Shown piece by piece: positions 54,688 to 63,291 of a stretch of 64,000 bases of DNA; position 1 is the stretch's first letter; the number at the start of each line of letters is the position of its first letter. A program made the position numbers and the translations under genes. Source of the stretch: Dyella sp. 2HG41-7 (GTDB lineage Bacteria; Pseudomonadota; Gammaproteobacteria; Xanthomonadales; Rhodanobacteraceae); assembly GCF_021390675.1 (NCBI RefSeq), contig NZ_JAJEJV010000004.1, positions 3,286,001 through 3,350,000 on the forward strand. Direction: 5' to 3'. The notes under the pieces were generated by a model. The model saw only the letters and a list, made by a program, of their open reading frames with translations. It was not told the DNA's origin and ran no database searches.

Positions 54688-55872
54688 ATGCCGAGCACCC
54701 ATGCTTCACATCCCGCTCCCAAGCCTTCGCGAGGCGCGCGACTTGTTCTTGTCGGCCTCGGCGTGGCGCTGGTTGCGCTCGCGGCATTCGGTATCGTCAG
54801 ACGCGTTCACGCGCGTCATGATTTGACCGAAGAGACGGATCGCAATGCCATTCCCACCGTCGCCACCATCATGCCCAAGGTGGCGCCAAAAGATCAGGCG
54901 CTGACTTTGCCGGGCACCGTCGCCTCGTGGCAGGACGCGCAAATCTACGCGCGCACCACCGGTTACGTCGCCAAGTGGTATGTCGATATCGGCGCCAAAG
55001 TGAAGAAGGGTCAACGTCTGGCCGACCTGGATACGCCGGATGTCGACAATCAGTTGCTGCAAGGCAAAGCGCAAATGCGCACCGATCAGGCGAACGAGGC
55101 GTTCGCGAAAATCACTGCCGATCGCTACGCAAAAGTCGCCGCGCAAGGTTTGATCGCTGCGCAAACGGCCGATCAATACCGTGCGCAATACAACGCCGAC
55201 GTGGCGACGGTGCAGGCCGATCAGGCCAATGTGGCGCATCTGCAGAATCTGGAAGATTTCAAATTCATCACCGCGCCGTTCGATGGCGTGATCACGCAAC
55301 GCAACCTCGATGTCGGCGCTCTGGTGGATGCAGGTTCCAGCGGCAGCAATTTGTTCGTCATCGCCGATACCAGCAAACTGCGTGTCTATGTGGACGTGCC
55401 GGAAGCCTCCGCGGCAAGCGTGCATATCGACATGCCCGCGCAGGTGACGCTCAATACCTACGGCGCCAAGCCGATCGACGGCAAAGTGGCGCGCACCGCC
55501 GATGCGCTCGATCCGAGCACCCGCACGCTGCGCACGGAGATCGACGTCGACAATACGCAACAGGAACTGGTGCCAGGCGTGTATGCAAACGTGAAGTTGG
55601 CGCTATCGGCCGCCACGCGCAACGTGACAATTCCGGCTAATGCATTGCTTTTCCGCAGCGAGGGTCTCCGCGTTGCGCTGATCGACGGACAGCAACACGT
55701 GCATCTGCAACCGGTAACGATCGGCCGGGATTTCGGCAGCACCGTGGAAATCAGTGAAGGCTTAACGGATCAGGACCGCATCGTGCTCAGCCCACCCGAT
55801 TCGCTATACGAAGGCGAGCAAGTGCACGTCACCGAGCCGAATCGCGCGCAACAACAGCGCATCGATCAATAA
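54688..55872 (+). CDS. RND efflux periplasmic adaptor (membrane fusion protein)
   Basis: A 394-residue adaptor with a single N-terminal membrane segment (RLVLVGLGVALVALAAFGIV, residues about 18-37), not a lipobox. It carries the barrel-sandwich lipoyl-like half (TGYVAKWYVDIGAKVKKGQRLADLDTP and FKFITAPFDGVITQRNLDVGALVDAG), an alpha-hairpin, and a C-terminal membrane-proximal domain. It starts nine bases after the permease stop, so both are one operon. A missing Cys suggests anchoring by the helix, unlike AcrA. It should bridge the permease to an outer-membrane channel. Confidence 0.94.
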   Translation: MPSTHASHPAPKPSRGARLVLVGLGVALVALAAFGIVRRVHARHDLTEETDRNAIPTVATIMPKVAPKDQALTLPGTVASWQDAQIYARTTGYVAKWYVDIGAKVKKGQRLADLDTPDVDNQLLQGKAQMRTDQANEAFAKITADRYAKVAAQGLIAAQTADQYRAQYNADVATVQADQANVAHLQNLEDFKFITAPFDGVITQRNLDVGALVDAGSSGSNLFVIADTSKLRVYVDVPEASAASVHIDMPAQVTLNTYGAKPIDGKVARTADALDPSTRTLRTEIDVDNTQQELVPGVYANVKLALSAATRNVTIPANALLFRSEGLRVALIDGQQHVHLQPVTIGRDFGSTVEISEGLTDQDRIVLSPPDSLYEGEQVHVTEPNRAQQQRIDQ

Positions 55873-55887
55873 TCCATCCACACGCCA

Positions 55888-57180
55888 TCAATCGATCGGC
55901 GTGTGTCGGTACGTCACGATATCGCGCTCTTGTACAGCAGGCGCATGATTGGACCATGCCTGACGAATGTACGTGACCACGGCGGAGACATCCGCATCGC
56001 TCAACTGCTGTGCATATGGCGGCATCGAATAGGGCCGCGAATTTCCGTTCGTCACCGCAGGAAATCCTCCCAGCAATACCATGCGTGAAGCATTAATGCC
56101 GGTCGGCTCGACCACCGAAACATTGCGATTGAGCGGCGGATACACACCTGGAACACCTTCGCCGTCTTTGCCGTGGCAATCCGCGCAGCGATCCGCGTAG
56201 ATATGACTGCCCCGATCCGCCAGCGATTTGCTGTCGAACGAAGCAGGAGGCGGCGCGGGTTCCGGTCGCGCCGGCAGCGATTGCAAATACTCGGCAATCG
56301 CCTGCAGATCGTCGTCGTCCAAATGCTGCGTGCTACTGGAGACCACGTCGGCCATCGGCCCGAACGCGGCGCCCTTCGACGACTGACCGGTCTTCAACGC
56401 ATCGACAATATCCTGCTTGCTCCAATCCCGCAGACCGCCGTGGGCTTGCGAACTGAGGTCTGGCGCGTACCAGTCCTGCATCGGAATTTGTCCGCCCGAC
56501 AACACGGCATTCGAATTCACGCCGCCCCATGCATCGCGCGCAGCATGACATTCGTTGCAATGCCCCAAGCCCGTCACGAGATACGCGCCGCGATTCCACG
56601 AGGCCGATTTCGATGGGTCGGGTTGATAGACGCCCGGCTTGAAGTAGATCGCACGCCAAGTCTTCAACGTTGCGCGCACGTTGTAGGGAAAACGAAGTCC
56701 CGATACCGCATTGGGTTGACGAACCGGCGGCACCGTTTGCAGATACGCGAACATCGCGAGCGCATCGTCACGCGTCACCTTGGTGAACGAGGTGTACGAA
56801 AACGCGGGATACAACGGCTCGCCGTCGCGCCCGACGCCATCGTGCAGCGCGCGCCAGAAATCGGCGAAATTCCAGCGACCGATGCCCGTATCCGGATTCG
56901 GCGTGATATTCGGCGCGGGGATATTGCCGAAGGGAGTAGGAAGCAGTCGTCCACCGGCATACGGTTTACCGCCTTGTGCAGTGTGACAGGACACGCAGTC
57001 CCCCGCCGTCGCGAGGTAACGTCCGCGTGCGATGACGGAAACATCCTTCAATTGCGTAGCGATCGCTGCATCTTCCGGCGATGTCGATGTTTGATGTTGC
57101 CGATGCGACTGCCACCACACGCAGGCGATCACGATCACCGTCAACACGATGGGAATCCACAGCAAGCGAAGCCGTTTCAT
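55888..57180 (-). CDS. membrane-anchored three-haem cytochrome c
   Basis: A 430-residue protein with an N-terminal anchor helix (LLWIPIVLTVIVIACVWW) and three CxxCH haem sites: CVSCH, CNECH and CADCH. The layout (LATAGDCVSCHTAQGGKPYAGG first, then GLGHCNECHAARDAWGG, then the GKDGEGVP region) is that of cytochrome subunits of gluconate, alcohol or aldehyde dehydrogenases, which pass electrons to ubiquinone or oxidase. The start follows the di-haem gene's stop with an ATGA overlap. No flavin or PQQ dehydrogenase subunit is adjacent, so its electron donor is not evident. Confidence 0.92.
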   Translation of the reverse strand: MKRLRLLWIPIVLTVIVIACVWWQSHRQHQTSTSPEDAAIATQLKDVSVIARGRYLATAGDCVSCHTAQGGKPYAGGRLLPTPFGNIPAPNITPNPDTGIGRWNFADFWRALHDGVGRDGEPLYPAFSYTSFTKVTRDDALAMFAYLQTVPPVRQPNAVSGLRFPYNVRATLKTWRAIYFKPGVYQPDPSKSASWNRGAYLVTGLGHCNECHAARDAWGGVNSNAVLSGGQIPMQDWYAPDLSSQAHGGLRDWSKQDIVDALKTGQSSKGAAFGPMADVVSSSTQHLDDDDLQAIAEYLQSLPARPEPAPPPASFDSKSLADRGSHIYADRCADCHGKDGEGVPGVYPPLNRNVSVVEPTGINASRMVLLGGFPAVTNGNSRPYSMPPYAQQLSDADVSAVVTYIRQAWSNHAPAVQERDIVTYRHTPID

Positions 57181-57920
57181 GCGCCGCCTCCTTGCGTCTG
57201 CAAGACACCGCAACGCAGCGGCGGTGTGATCGAACCCGCGGGCTGCGGGTGCGTGTCTTGCGGCACCTCCTGACTCGCCAGCCATGCCGACACCGCCGTG
57301 ATATCTGCCGGCTCCAGACGATTGGCGATCTCGGACATGCAATCCGGCGCGGCGGACGCGCGCGTTCCCGTGCGCCACGACCCGAGTTGAGAGCTGATGT
57401 AATCGTAAGGAAGCCCTACCAAGCCCGGAACGGATGGTTCCGTACCGGTGAGCTGCTTGCCGTGACAGGCCTGACAGGGCGGCACTTTGAGCGACGGATC
57501 GCCGGACGTCACCAACTGTTCGCCGCGACGCATGAGATCCGGTGCAAGCGACGGCACGGATTTACGTTCATACGGCACCTGCTGCGCCGCGAAATACGCG
57601 GCAATCTCCTGCATATAAGCCGGCGTGAGCAACCGCGTGGTGTATTCCATCGGTGCGTACTTGCGCAGGCCGTGCTGAAAATTTTGCATCTGCAAAACCA
57701 GATAGCCGGCGGGCTTGCCGGCCAGACGCGGAAAGAAGCCGCCGTCTGGCGAGCCTTCACCATGCACGCCATGACAGGTTGTGCAGGCGGCGATGCGCTG
57801 CTGCAGCGTGTCCGGTACGGATGGCGGATCGGCCCACGCGATCGATATGCAGAACAACCATGCGAGGGGAAGCATCCATCGCAGGGTGCGGATAAGCACT
57901 GGCTTGGCCATGGTCGTCAT
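57177..57920 (-). CDS. periplasmic two-haem cytochrome c
   Basis: A 247-residue protein with a signal segment (RWMLPLAWLFCISIAWA, likely cut before DPPSVPD) and two CxxCH sites, CTTCHGVHGEG and CQACHGKQL. Methionine ligands may be provided by MEYTTRLL or PAYMQE. The two haem domains repeat the cytochrome c4 pattern, and together with the downstream three-haem protein could form an electron chain to a terminal oxidase. It starts at 57920 (MTTMAKP) with no clear Shine-Dalgarno, so the second Met at 57911 is possible. The gene leads the two-gene operon. Confidence 0.9.
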   Translation of the reverse strand: MTTMAKPVLIRTLRWMLPLAWLFCISIAWADPPSVPDTLQQRIAACTTCHGVHGEGSPDGGFFPRLAGKPAGYLVLQMQNFQHGLRKYAPMEYTTRLLTPAYMQEIAAYFAAQQVPYERKSVPSLAPDLMRRGEQLVTSGDPSLKVPPCQACHGKQLTGTEPSVPGLVGLPYDYISSQLGSWRTGTRASAAPDCMSEIANRLEPADITAVSAWLASQEVPQDTHPQPAGSITPPLRCGVLQTQGGGA

Positions 57921-58019
57921 ACCGAAAGTATAGGCTCGCCCCGCGCGCCAACGATGGCGCGTGCGGTTATGCTGCGTCATCCTGCCACATCGTTGCCTGG
58001 GTCTACTTCGGAGGTTGCC

Positions 58020-59636
58020 ATGATTCGTCCGTCGTTGTTGTGCACCGCGCTCGCGCTCACCGTTCTGCCTTCCCTTCCGCTTTACGCTCAGGACAGCGAT
58101 GCCGTTGCATGGCAAAGCGTGACCGATCTTCAGAAACAGATGGATGCCGGCAAACTCACGAGCAAAGCCTTGGTGCAGGACGATATCGCGCGCATTCAAC
58201 AGATCGATCAGTCGGGCCCCACCTTGCGCTCCGTGCTGGAGTTGAATCCGGATGCGACGAAAATCGCCGCGAAACTGGATGCCAAACGCGCGTCCTCGCA
58301 CGGACCGCTTTACGGCATTCCGGTGCTGTTGAAAGACAACATCGATACCGGCGACCACACGCTGACCACAGCGGGTTCGCTCGCCTTGGTCGACGCGCCC
58401 GCATCGCAGGATGCACCGCTGGTTGCGCGCTTACGCAAAGCAGGCGCGGTGATTTTGGGCAAGACGAATTTGAGCGAATGGGCGGATTTCCGCTCCGCGC
58501 ATGCCAGTAGCGGATGGACCGGACGCGGCGGGCAAACGCGCAATCCGTATGCGCTGGATCGCAATCCGTGCGGCTCCAGCTCCGGTTCCGCGGTCGCCGT
58601 CGCGGCCGGCTTGGTGCCGGTGGCCGTGGGCTCGGAAACGGACGGCTCGATCATCTGTCCTGCCTCGATGAACGGTATTGTCGGTATCAAACCAACGCTG
58701 GGTTTGGTCAGCCGCAGCGGCATCATTCCGATCAGCCACAACCAAGACACCGCCGGTCCGCTGGCGCGCAATGTCACCGACGCGGCAATGCTGCTTTCCG
58801 CCATGGCCGGCAGCGATCCGCACGACCCGGCCACCGCCGATGCGAACAAGCACGCCACCGACTACACCAAGTTCCTCGATCCCAATGGATTGCGCGGCAA
58901 ACGCATCGGCGTCGTGCGCCAGCTCGCGGGCAACGAACCGAACGCCGACCGCGTGATGGAGGAAGCGATTGCGGCGATGAAGGCGCAGGGTGCGATCATT
59001 GTCGATCCGGTCACGCTGCCGCATTTGGCCGAACTCGGCGATCCGGAAATGACCGTGATGCTGTACGACTTCAAGCACGATCTCAATGCGTATCTCGCTA
59101 ACCGCAAAGGATTGCATGTCAAAACGCTGGCCGATTTGATTGCGTTCAACAAGCAACAAGCCAATCAGGAAATGTCGTGGTTTGGACAAGACTTGTTCGA
59201 ACAAGCGCAGGCGAAAGGTCCGCTTACCGAGAAGGCGTATACCGATGCGTTGACCAAGGCTAAGCAACTCTCGGGTCCGCAGGGTATTGATGCGGCGTTG
59301 CAGGCCAATCATCTGGACGCATTGCTGTCGCCATCGTGGGGGCCGGCTTATCTCACCGATCTGGTGTTGGGCGACCATATCGTCAGCGGCAATCCCACCA
59401 TTGGCGGCGCGTCGCAGCCGGCTGCCGTGGCGGGTTACCCCTCGATCACCGTTCCCGCAGGATGGGCGCATGGCTTGCCGGTGGGTATCGTGTTCTTCGG
59501 CACGCAGTGGAGCGAACCGACGTTGATTTCGATCGCCTACGGCTTCGAACAACACACGCATGCGTGGCAGGCGCCGAAATTTCTGCCGACAGTAGATGGC
59601 AACGCGTACGCGCCCGTGCCCGCGAATCACCCTTGA
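58020..59636 (+). CDS. secreted amidase-signature enzyme (peptide-amidase-like)
   Basis: A 538-residue enzyme with a signal peptide (cut after LYA before QDSDA) and GGAGG nine bases before the ATG. The amidase-signature triad is visible: Lys105 in LLKDNIDT, cis-Ser186 in CGSSSGSAV and nucleophile Ser210 in SETDGSIICPAS. Many stretches match the well-studied peptide amidase (Pam) of Stenotrophomonas maltophilia, which removes C-terminal amide from peptides: RNPY, GIVGIKPTLGLVSRSGIIPIS and VAGYPSITVPAGW. It should act in the periplasm or outside. A hairpin follows it and then the beta-lactamase gene. Confidence 0.92.
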   Translation: MIRPSLLCTALALTVLPSLPLYAQDSDAVAWQSVTDLQKQMDAGKLTSKALVQDDIARIQQIDQSGPTLRSVLELNPDATKIAAKLDAKRASSHGPLYGIPVLLKDNIDTGDHTLTTAGSLALVDAPASQDAPLVARLRKAGAVILGKTNLSEWADFRSAHASSGWTGRGGQTRNPYALDRNPCGSSSGSAVAVAAGLVPVAVGSETDGSIICPASMNGIVGIKPTLGLVSRSGIIPISHNQDTAGPLARNVTDAAMLLSAMAGSDPHDPATADANKHATDYTKFLDPNGLRGKRIGVVRQLAGNEPNADRVMEEAIAAMKAQGAIIVDPVTLPHLAELGDPEMTVMLYDFKHDLNAYLANRKGLHVKTLADLIAFNKQQANQEMSWFGQDLFEQAQAKGPLTEKAYTDALTKAKQLSGPQGIDAALQANHLDALLSPSWGPAYLTDLVLGDHIVSGNPTIGGASQPAAVAGYPSITVPAGWAHGLPVGIVFFGTQWSEPTLISIAYGFEQHTHAWQAPKFLPTVDGNAYAPVPANHP

Positions 59637-59643
59637 ATGGCCT

Positions 59644-59681
59644 CGATGCTGACCGAAACGTGCTCGCTTCGGTCAGCATCG
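59644..59681. terminator. perfect 14-bp hairpin between amidase and beta-lactamase
   Basis: CGATGCTGACCGAA pairs with TTCGGTCAGCATCG around a 10-base loop, starting eight bases after the amidase stop. No T-run follows, so it may be a Rho-dependent 3' end, an mRNA-stabilising structure or an attenuator before the beta-lactamase gene. Confidence 0.5.
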
Positions 59682-59721
59682 GCGCATAGCGTGGCAACTC
59701 CATTTCGATAGGGACATTGCC

Positions 59722-60624
59722 ATGAAACGATGGGTGATCTTGTGTGCGGCTGCGATTACGTTTCCGGCCGTGCACGCTTATACGAATGTAGCGTCAAAGC
59801 GCGCCGATCCGTCGGATATGCGCGCCACATGGACACAACCGCAAAAACCGTTTCGCATTTACGGCGACACGTATTACGTCGGGTCGCGCGGCCTTGGCGC
59901 CATCCTGATCGCGTCGCCGGAAGGACTCGTATTGATCGACAGCACGCTGCAAGAAAACGTGCCGATGATCGAATCCAATATTCGCGCGCTTGGCTTTCGC
60001 GTGCAGGACATCAAGCTGATCCTCAACACACATGCGCATTCCGATCATGCCGGCGGCATCGCGGCGTTGGCGCACGACAGCGGCGCGACGGTCGCGGTGA
60101 GCGCACCATCGGCAAAGGCGCTGGCGCTTGGCGGCGATGATCCGGACGATCCGCAACACGGCCTTAGCGGGAATTACCCCAAGGTGACGCACGTTCGCAT
60201 CGTTGCAGATGGTGAAATCGTAACGATGGGTTCGTTGGCGCTGCAGATGCATGCGATGCCGGGGCATACGCCAGGCAGCACGGGTTGGACATGGCGTTCG
60301 TGCGAAGAAAAACAGTGCCTGTCGATCGTTTATGCAGACAGCATTTCGTTATTGAGCGCACCGGGATACCGATACAACGATCCAGCACATCCAGAACGTC
60401 TCAATGATTTTCGACGCACCATTGCGACGTTGAAAGCGTTGCCCTGCGACATTCTGCTTACGCCGCATCCGCTCGATGGGTTTAGCGAAAAAGTAGCGCA
60501 TATGGCGCCCGGCAAGCCCAATCCATTGATCGATACGCACGCCTGCAAGGCTTATGCAACGCTAGGACAGCGTAATTTGGAAGAACGCATCGCCATGGAA
60601 GAACACGCGCAGGCCACGCACTGA
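59722..60624 (+). CDS. subclass B3 metallo-beta-lactamase
   Basis: A 300-residue periplasmic enzyme with a signal peptide (cut near VHA before YTNVA). The zinc-binding set is complete: His104-x-His106 and Asp108-His109 in NTHAHSDHAGG, His182 in MPGHTPGS, and His249 in LLTPHPL. Ser207 in YADSIS is the B3-type Ser that replaces the Cys of B1 enzymes. Position 107, usually Phe in B3 (HAHFDH), is Ser here. It should hydrolyse penicillins, cephalosporins and carbapenems, though activity is unproven. No AmpR-type regulator is adjacent; it stands alone after the amidase. Confidence 0.93.
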   Translation: MKRWVILCAAAITFPAVHAYTNVASKRADPSDMRATWTQPQKPFRIYGDTYYVGSRGLGAILIASPEGLVLIDSTLQENVPMIESNIRALGFRVQDIKLILNTHAHSDHAGGIAALAHDSGATVAVSAPSAKALALGGDDPDDPQHGLSGNYPKVTHVRIVADGEIVTMGSLALQMHAMPGHTPGSTGWTWRSCEEKQCLSIVYADSISLLSAPGYRYNDPAHPERLNDFRRTIATLKALPCDILLTPHPLDGFSEKVAHMAPGKPNPLIDTHACKAYATLGQRNLEERIAMEEHAQATH

Positions 60625-60640
60625 AGCGCGGCCTGCGACA

Positions 60641-62005
60641 TCAAACGACCCGATTGGATTTACGCACGATCAGCATCGCCAGCTCCAGCGACTGCTCGTA
60701 GTTCAAACGTGGATCGACCATCGATTTGTACGCACGCTGCAAATCGGCTTCGCTTAGATCGCGCGCGCCGCCCATGCATTCGGTGACGTCTTCGCCGGTC
60801 AATTCCAAATGGACGCCACCCAAGTGCGTGCCGGCGGCCGCATGAATGTCGAACGCTTGATCCAGTTCGCTGCGAATGTTGTCGAAACGGCGCGTCTTGA
60901 AACCGTTGGATGTACTTTCCGTATTTCCGTGCATCGGATCGGCCACCCACAACACGCGACGACCTTCGCGCTTCACGGCATCGAGCAGCGGCGGCAGCGC
61001 ATTGGCGATCTGCGCATGCCCCATGCGATGGATCAGCGTGAGGCGACCCGGTTCGTCGTCGGGATTCAGCGCATCGATCAACGGAAGCAATTGATCCGGC
61101 TTCACCGAAGGACCGACCTTTACCGCAATGGGATTGCGAATACCGCGGAAATATTCCACATGCGCGCCGTCGAGTGCGGCAGTGCGCATGCCGATCCACG
61201 GGAAGTGCGTCGAGAGATTGAACCAGCCTTGATGACGCGGCACTTGGCGCGTGATGGCCTGTTCGTAGTGCAGCAACAGCGCCTCATGCGACGTGAAGAA
61301 ATCCACGCGTGAAAAGCTTGCGACAGGGCCGGCCAGCGTTTCCATAAAACGCAATGAGTCGCCAATGCCAGCCACCATGCGGCGATATTCGGCGGCGAGC
61401 GGCGAATGTTCCACCCAGGCCAGATCCCAATATTCCGGATGATGCAGATCCGCAAAACCGCCGTCGATCAGCGCGCGCACGAAATTCATCGTCAACGCGG
61501 AGTGCGCGTGCGCGCGGATAAGGCGGCGTGGATCGGGGCGGCGCGCTTCGGCCGTAAATTCAGGACCGTTGACGACGTCGCCGCGGAAACTCGGCAAGGT
61601 CACGCCATCGCGCGTTTCGGTATCGGCAGAACGCGGCTTTGCGTATTGGCCTGCAAATCGCCCGACGCGCAGTACCGGCTGCTTCAGCCCATGAACCAAC
61701 ACCAGGCTCATCTGCAACAGCACTTTGAGACGGTTGGAGATGATCGGACTAGCGCAATCGGCGAAGCTTTCGGCGCAATCGCCACCTTGTAGCAGAAAGC
61801 GTTTGCCTTCCTGCGCTTCGGCCAACGCCTGCTTCAGCGCGAGCACTTCCCACGACGTTACCAGCGGCGGCAAATGCGCCAGCTCGCTGACCGCTTGATT
61901 GAGCTCGGCGGCGTCTTCGTAGTGCGGCTGCTGCAGCGCGACGCGCTGTTGCCAGGATGTCGGCGTCCAATTCGGATGCTGAAGTGAGCGGACTGTTTGA
62001 CTCAT
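60641..62005 (-). CDS. class II 3-deoxy-7-phosphoheptulonate synthase
   Basis: A 454-residue class II (plant-type) DAHP synthase, first step of the shikimate pathway. Signature motifs: FLLQGGDCAESFADC, LRVGRFAGQYAKPRS, FTSHEALLLHYEQA, HFPWIGMRTAALDGAHVEYFRGIRNPIAVKVGPS, and the C-terminal GTHLGGVHLELTGEDVTEC. Metal ligands Cys, His, Glu and Asp are all in place. Class II is the usual type in Xanthomonadales. The start ATG overlaps the dsbB stop by four bases (ATGA), an unexpected pairing with a membrane oxidoreductase gene. Confidence 0.96.
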   Translation of the reverse strand: MSQTVRSLQHPNWTPTSWQQRVALQQPHYEDAAELNQAVSELAHLPPLVTSWEVLALKQALAEAQEGKRFLLQGGDCAESFADCASPIISNRLKVLLQMSLVLVHGLKQPVLRVGRFAGQYAKPRSADTETRDGVTLPSFRGDVVNGPEFTAEARRPDPRRLIRAHAHSALTMNFVRALIDGGFADLHHPEYWDLAWVEHSPLAAEYRRMVAGIGDSLRFMETLAGPVASFSRVDFFTSHEALLLHYEQAITRQVPRHQGWFNLSTHFPWIGMRTAALDGAHVEYFRGIRNPIAVKVGPSVKPDQLLPLIDALNPDDEPGRLTLIHRMGHAQIANALPPLLDAVKREGRRVLWVADPMHGNTESTSNGFKTRRFDNIRSELDQAFDIHAAAGTHLGGVHLELTGEDVTECMGGARDLSEADLQRAYKSMVDPRLNYEQSLELAMLIVRKSNRVV

Positions 62006-62514
62006 AAACGCAACCTCGGCGCAGCGCGGCGCAAGGTCGCGCGAATCGCCCATATCGACAAAAGGGTAAACCAAATCAAGGTCCAGACCGGGATGGGCAA
62101 GCCAAGAACGGGTTGCACATCATGGCAATCGCGCGAGCCGGTGTACGCGATTTTGAACACTTTGACGATGGGGAACGTGCTGAGCATGTAATCCATGCTT
62201 GCGCCGCAATCCGGCAACTGGTCTACCGGCAACGACTGAACCCACAAATGTCGCACGGCCATCGCCATGCCAAATACGCCACCCACCAGCGCTAGACCGG
62301 TGTATATCCAACGACCTCCAGCTCTCGGCCCATGGATGGCGCCGAGCAAAAAGGCAATGGCCATCACCACGAAGCCGGCCCGCTGAAACCAGCACAACGG
62401 ACACGGGCTCATATTCAGGACATATTGCGCGTAAAACGCAAAGCCGAGCAGCGCGGCGCAAATCAGGAAGCCGGCGAAGAAACTGACGCGGTACGACCAG
62501 CGAAGTGGGTTCAT
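62002..62514 (-). CDS. dsbB: disulfide bond formation protein B
   Basis: A 170-residue four-helix membrane protein that reoxidises DsbA and passes electrons to quinone. The redox pairs are present: Cys38-Pro-Leu-Cys41 (SPCPLCWFQR) in the first periplasmic loop, and Cys103 (LPDCGAS) with Cys130 (SRDCHDV) in the second, in the same order as E. coli DsbB Cys41/Cys44/Cys104/Cys130. Arg45 and a quinone-binding stretch follow. I start at 62514 (MNPLRWSYR); the open frame extends further without similarity. It is the first of a two-gene unit with the DAHP synthase. Confidence 0.95.
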   Translation of the reverse strand: MNPLRWSYRVSFFAGFLICAALLGFAFYAQYVLNMSPCPLCWFQRAGFVVMAIAFLLGAIHGPRAGGRWIYTGLALVGGVFGMAMAVRHLWVQSLPVDQLPDCGASMDYMLSTFPIVKVFKIAYTGSRDCHDVQPVLGLPIPVWTLIWFTLLSIWAIRATLRRAAPRLRL

Positions 62515-62600
62515 GGCAAACAATCGTGGGGCGGGAACGACGACATTATCCTCTCCTCGGCACGCTGTCAGCAGCCGTTTGACACAGTCTCCAGAAAGCA

Positions 62601-62632
62601 CAAACCCCGCCTGGTTGCCCAGCCGGGGTTTG
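62601..62632 (-). terminator. stem-loop ending the rpoA-rplQ operon
   Basis: CAAACCCCGCCTGG and CCAGCCGGGGTTTG form a 14-bp stem with one mismatch and a TTGC loop. Reading on the minus strand it lies 32 bases after the rplQ stop and continues into TGCTTTCTGG, moderately T-rich. Confidence 0.75.
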
Positions 62633-62663
62633 CGTTTGGACGGCCAAATTGGCTTGAACCGAA

Positions 62664-63047
62664 TTACTCGGCGTCGGCGCCTTCAACGCGCGGACGGTCG
62701 ACCAGTTCCACGTAGGCCATCGGCGCATTGTCGCCAGCGCGGAAGCCGCACTTGAGGATGCGCAGGTAGCCGCCGGGACGCTCGCGGTAACGCGGGCCGA
62801 GTTCGACGAAAAGCTTGCCCACGGCCTGCTTGTCGCGCAGACGCGCAAACGCGAGGCGGCGGTTGGCCACGCCATCGACCTTGGCGAGCGTGATCAGCGG
62901 CTCGGCAATACGGCGCAGTTCCTTGGCCTTCGGCAGGGTCGTGCGGATCAGCTCGTGCTTGATCAGCGACGACGCCATGTTCTTGAACATCGCTTCGCGA
63001 TGGCTGCTGGTACGGTTGAGCTTACGCCCAGATTTCATGTGACGCAT
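62664..63047 (-). CDS. rplQ: 50S ribosomal protein L17
   Basis: A 127-residue ribosomal protein at the exit-tunnel rim. [56 protein letters not shown] is the family signature. Length is typical. It is downstream of rpoA as in nearly all bacteria, but the gap to rpoA is 244 bases, unusually long for this pair. Confidence 0.98.
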   Translation of the reverse strand: MRHMKSGRKLNRTSSHREAMFKNMASSLIKHELIRTTLPKAKELRRIAEPLITLAKVDGVANRRLAFARLRDKQAVGKLFVELGPRYRERPGGYLRILKCGFRAGDNAPMAYVELVDRPRVEGADAE

Positions 63048-63291
63048 GATGAGGATCTCTTTGTCTGTTGTTATGAAAAACCGGTCACGATGGCCGGCTT
63101 TCCGCGGGTTACCCGCTGTCTAAGCCCTTGGTGAAACGGGCTCTTATAAGAGCGCGGCCATGGATGGCCGCTTCTGATGCGAGAACAGTGCAGGAAAAGC
63201 ACACTCGCGATCACTTACCTGTTACGGCGATCAAGGACGATCGCACCAGTAACGCTGCAGCCGCAGTCTTATCGACTGCGGCTGCGGTACA
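63048..63291. promoter_or_regulatory. long rpoA-rplQ spacer with a series of hairpins
   Basis: The 244-base gap holds four clear stem structures: GCAGCCGCAGTC/GACTGCGGCTGC (63257-63285, 12-bp perfect stem, 5-base loop), GCGGCCAT/ATGGCCGC (63154-63171), the palindrome GCTCTTATAAGAGC (63140-63153), and the GCGGGTTACCCGC stem near 63105. No reading frame in it looks real. It could hold an extra promoter for rplQ, processing sites or an attenuator. Confidence 0.55.
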
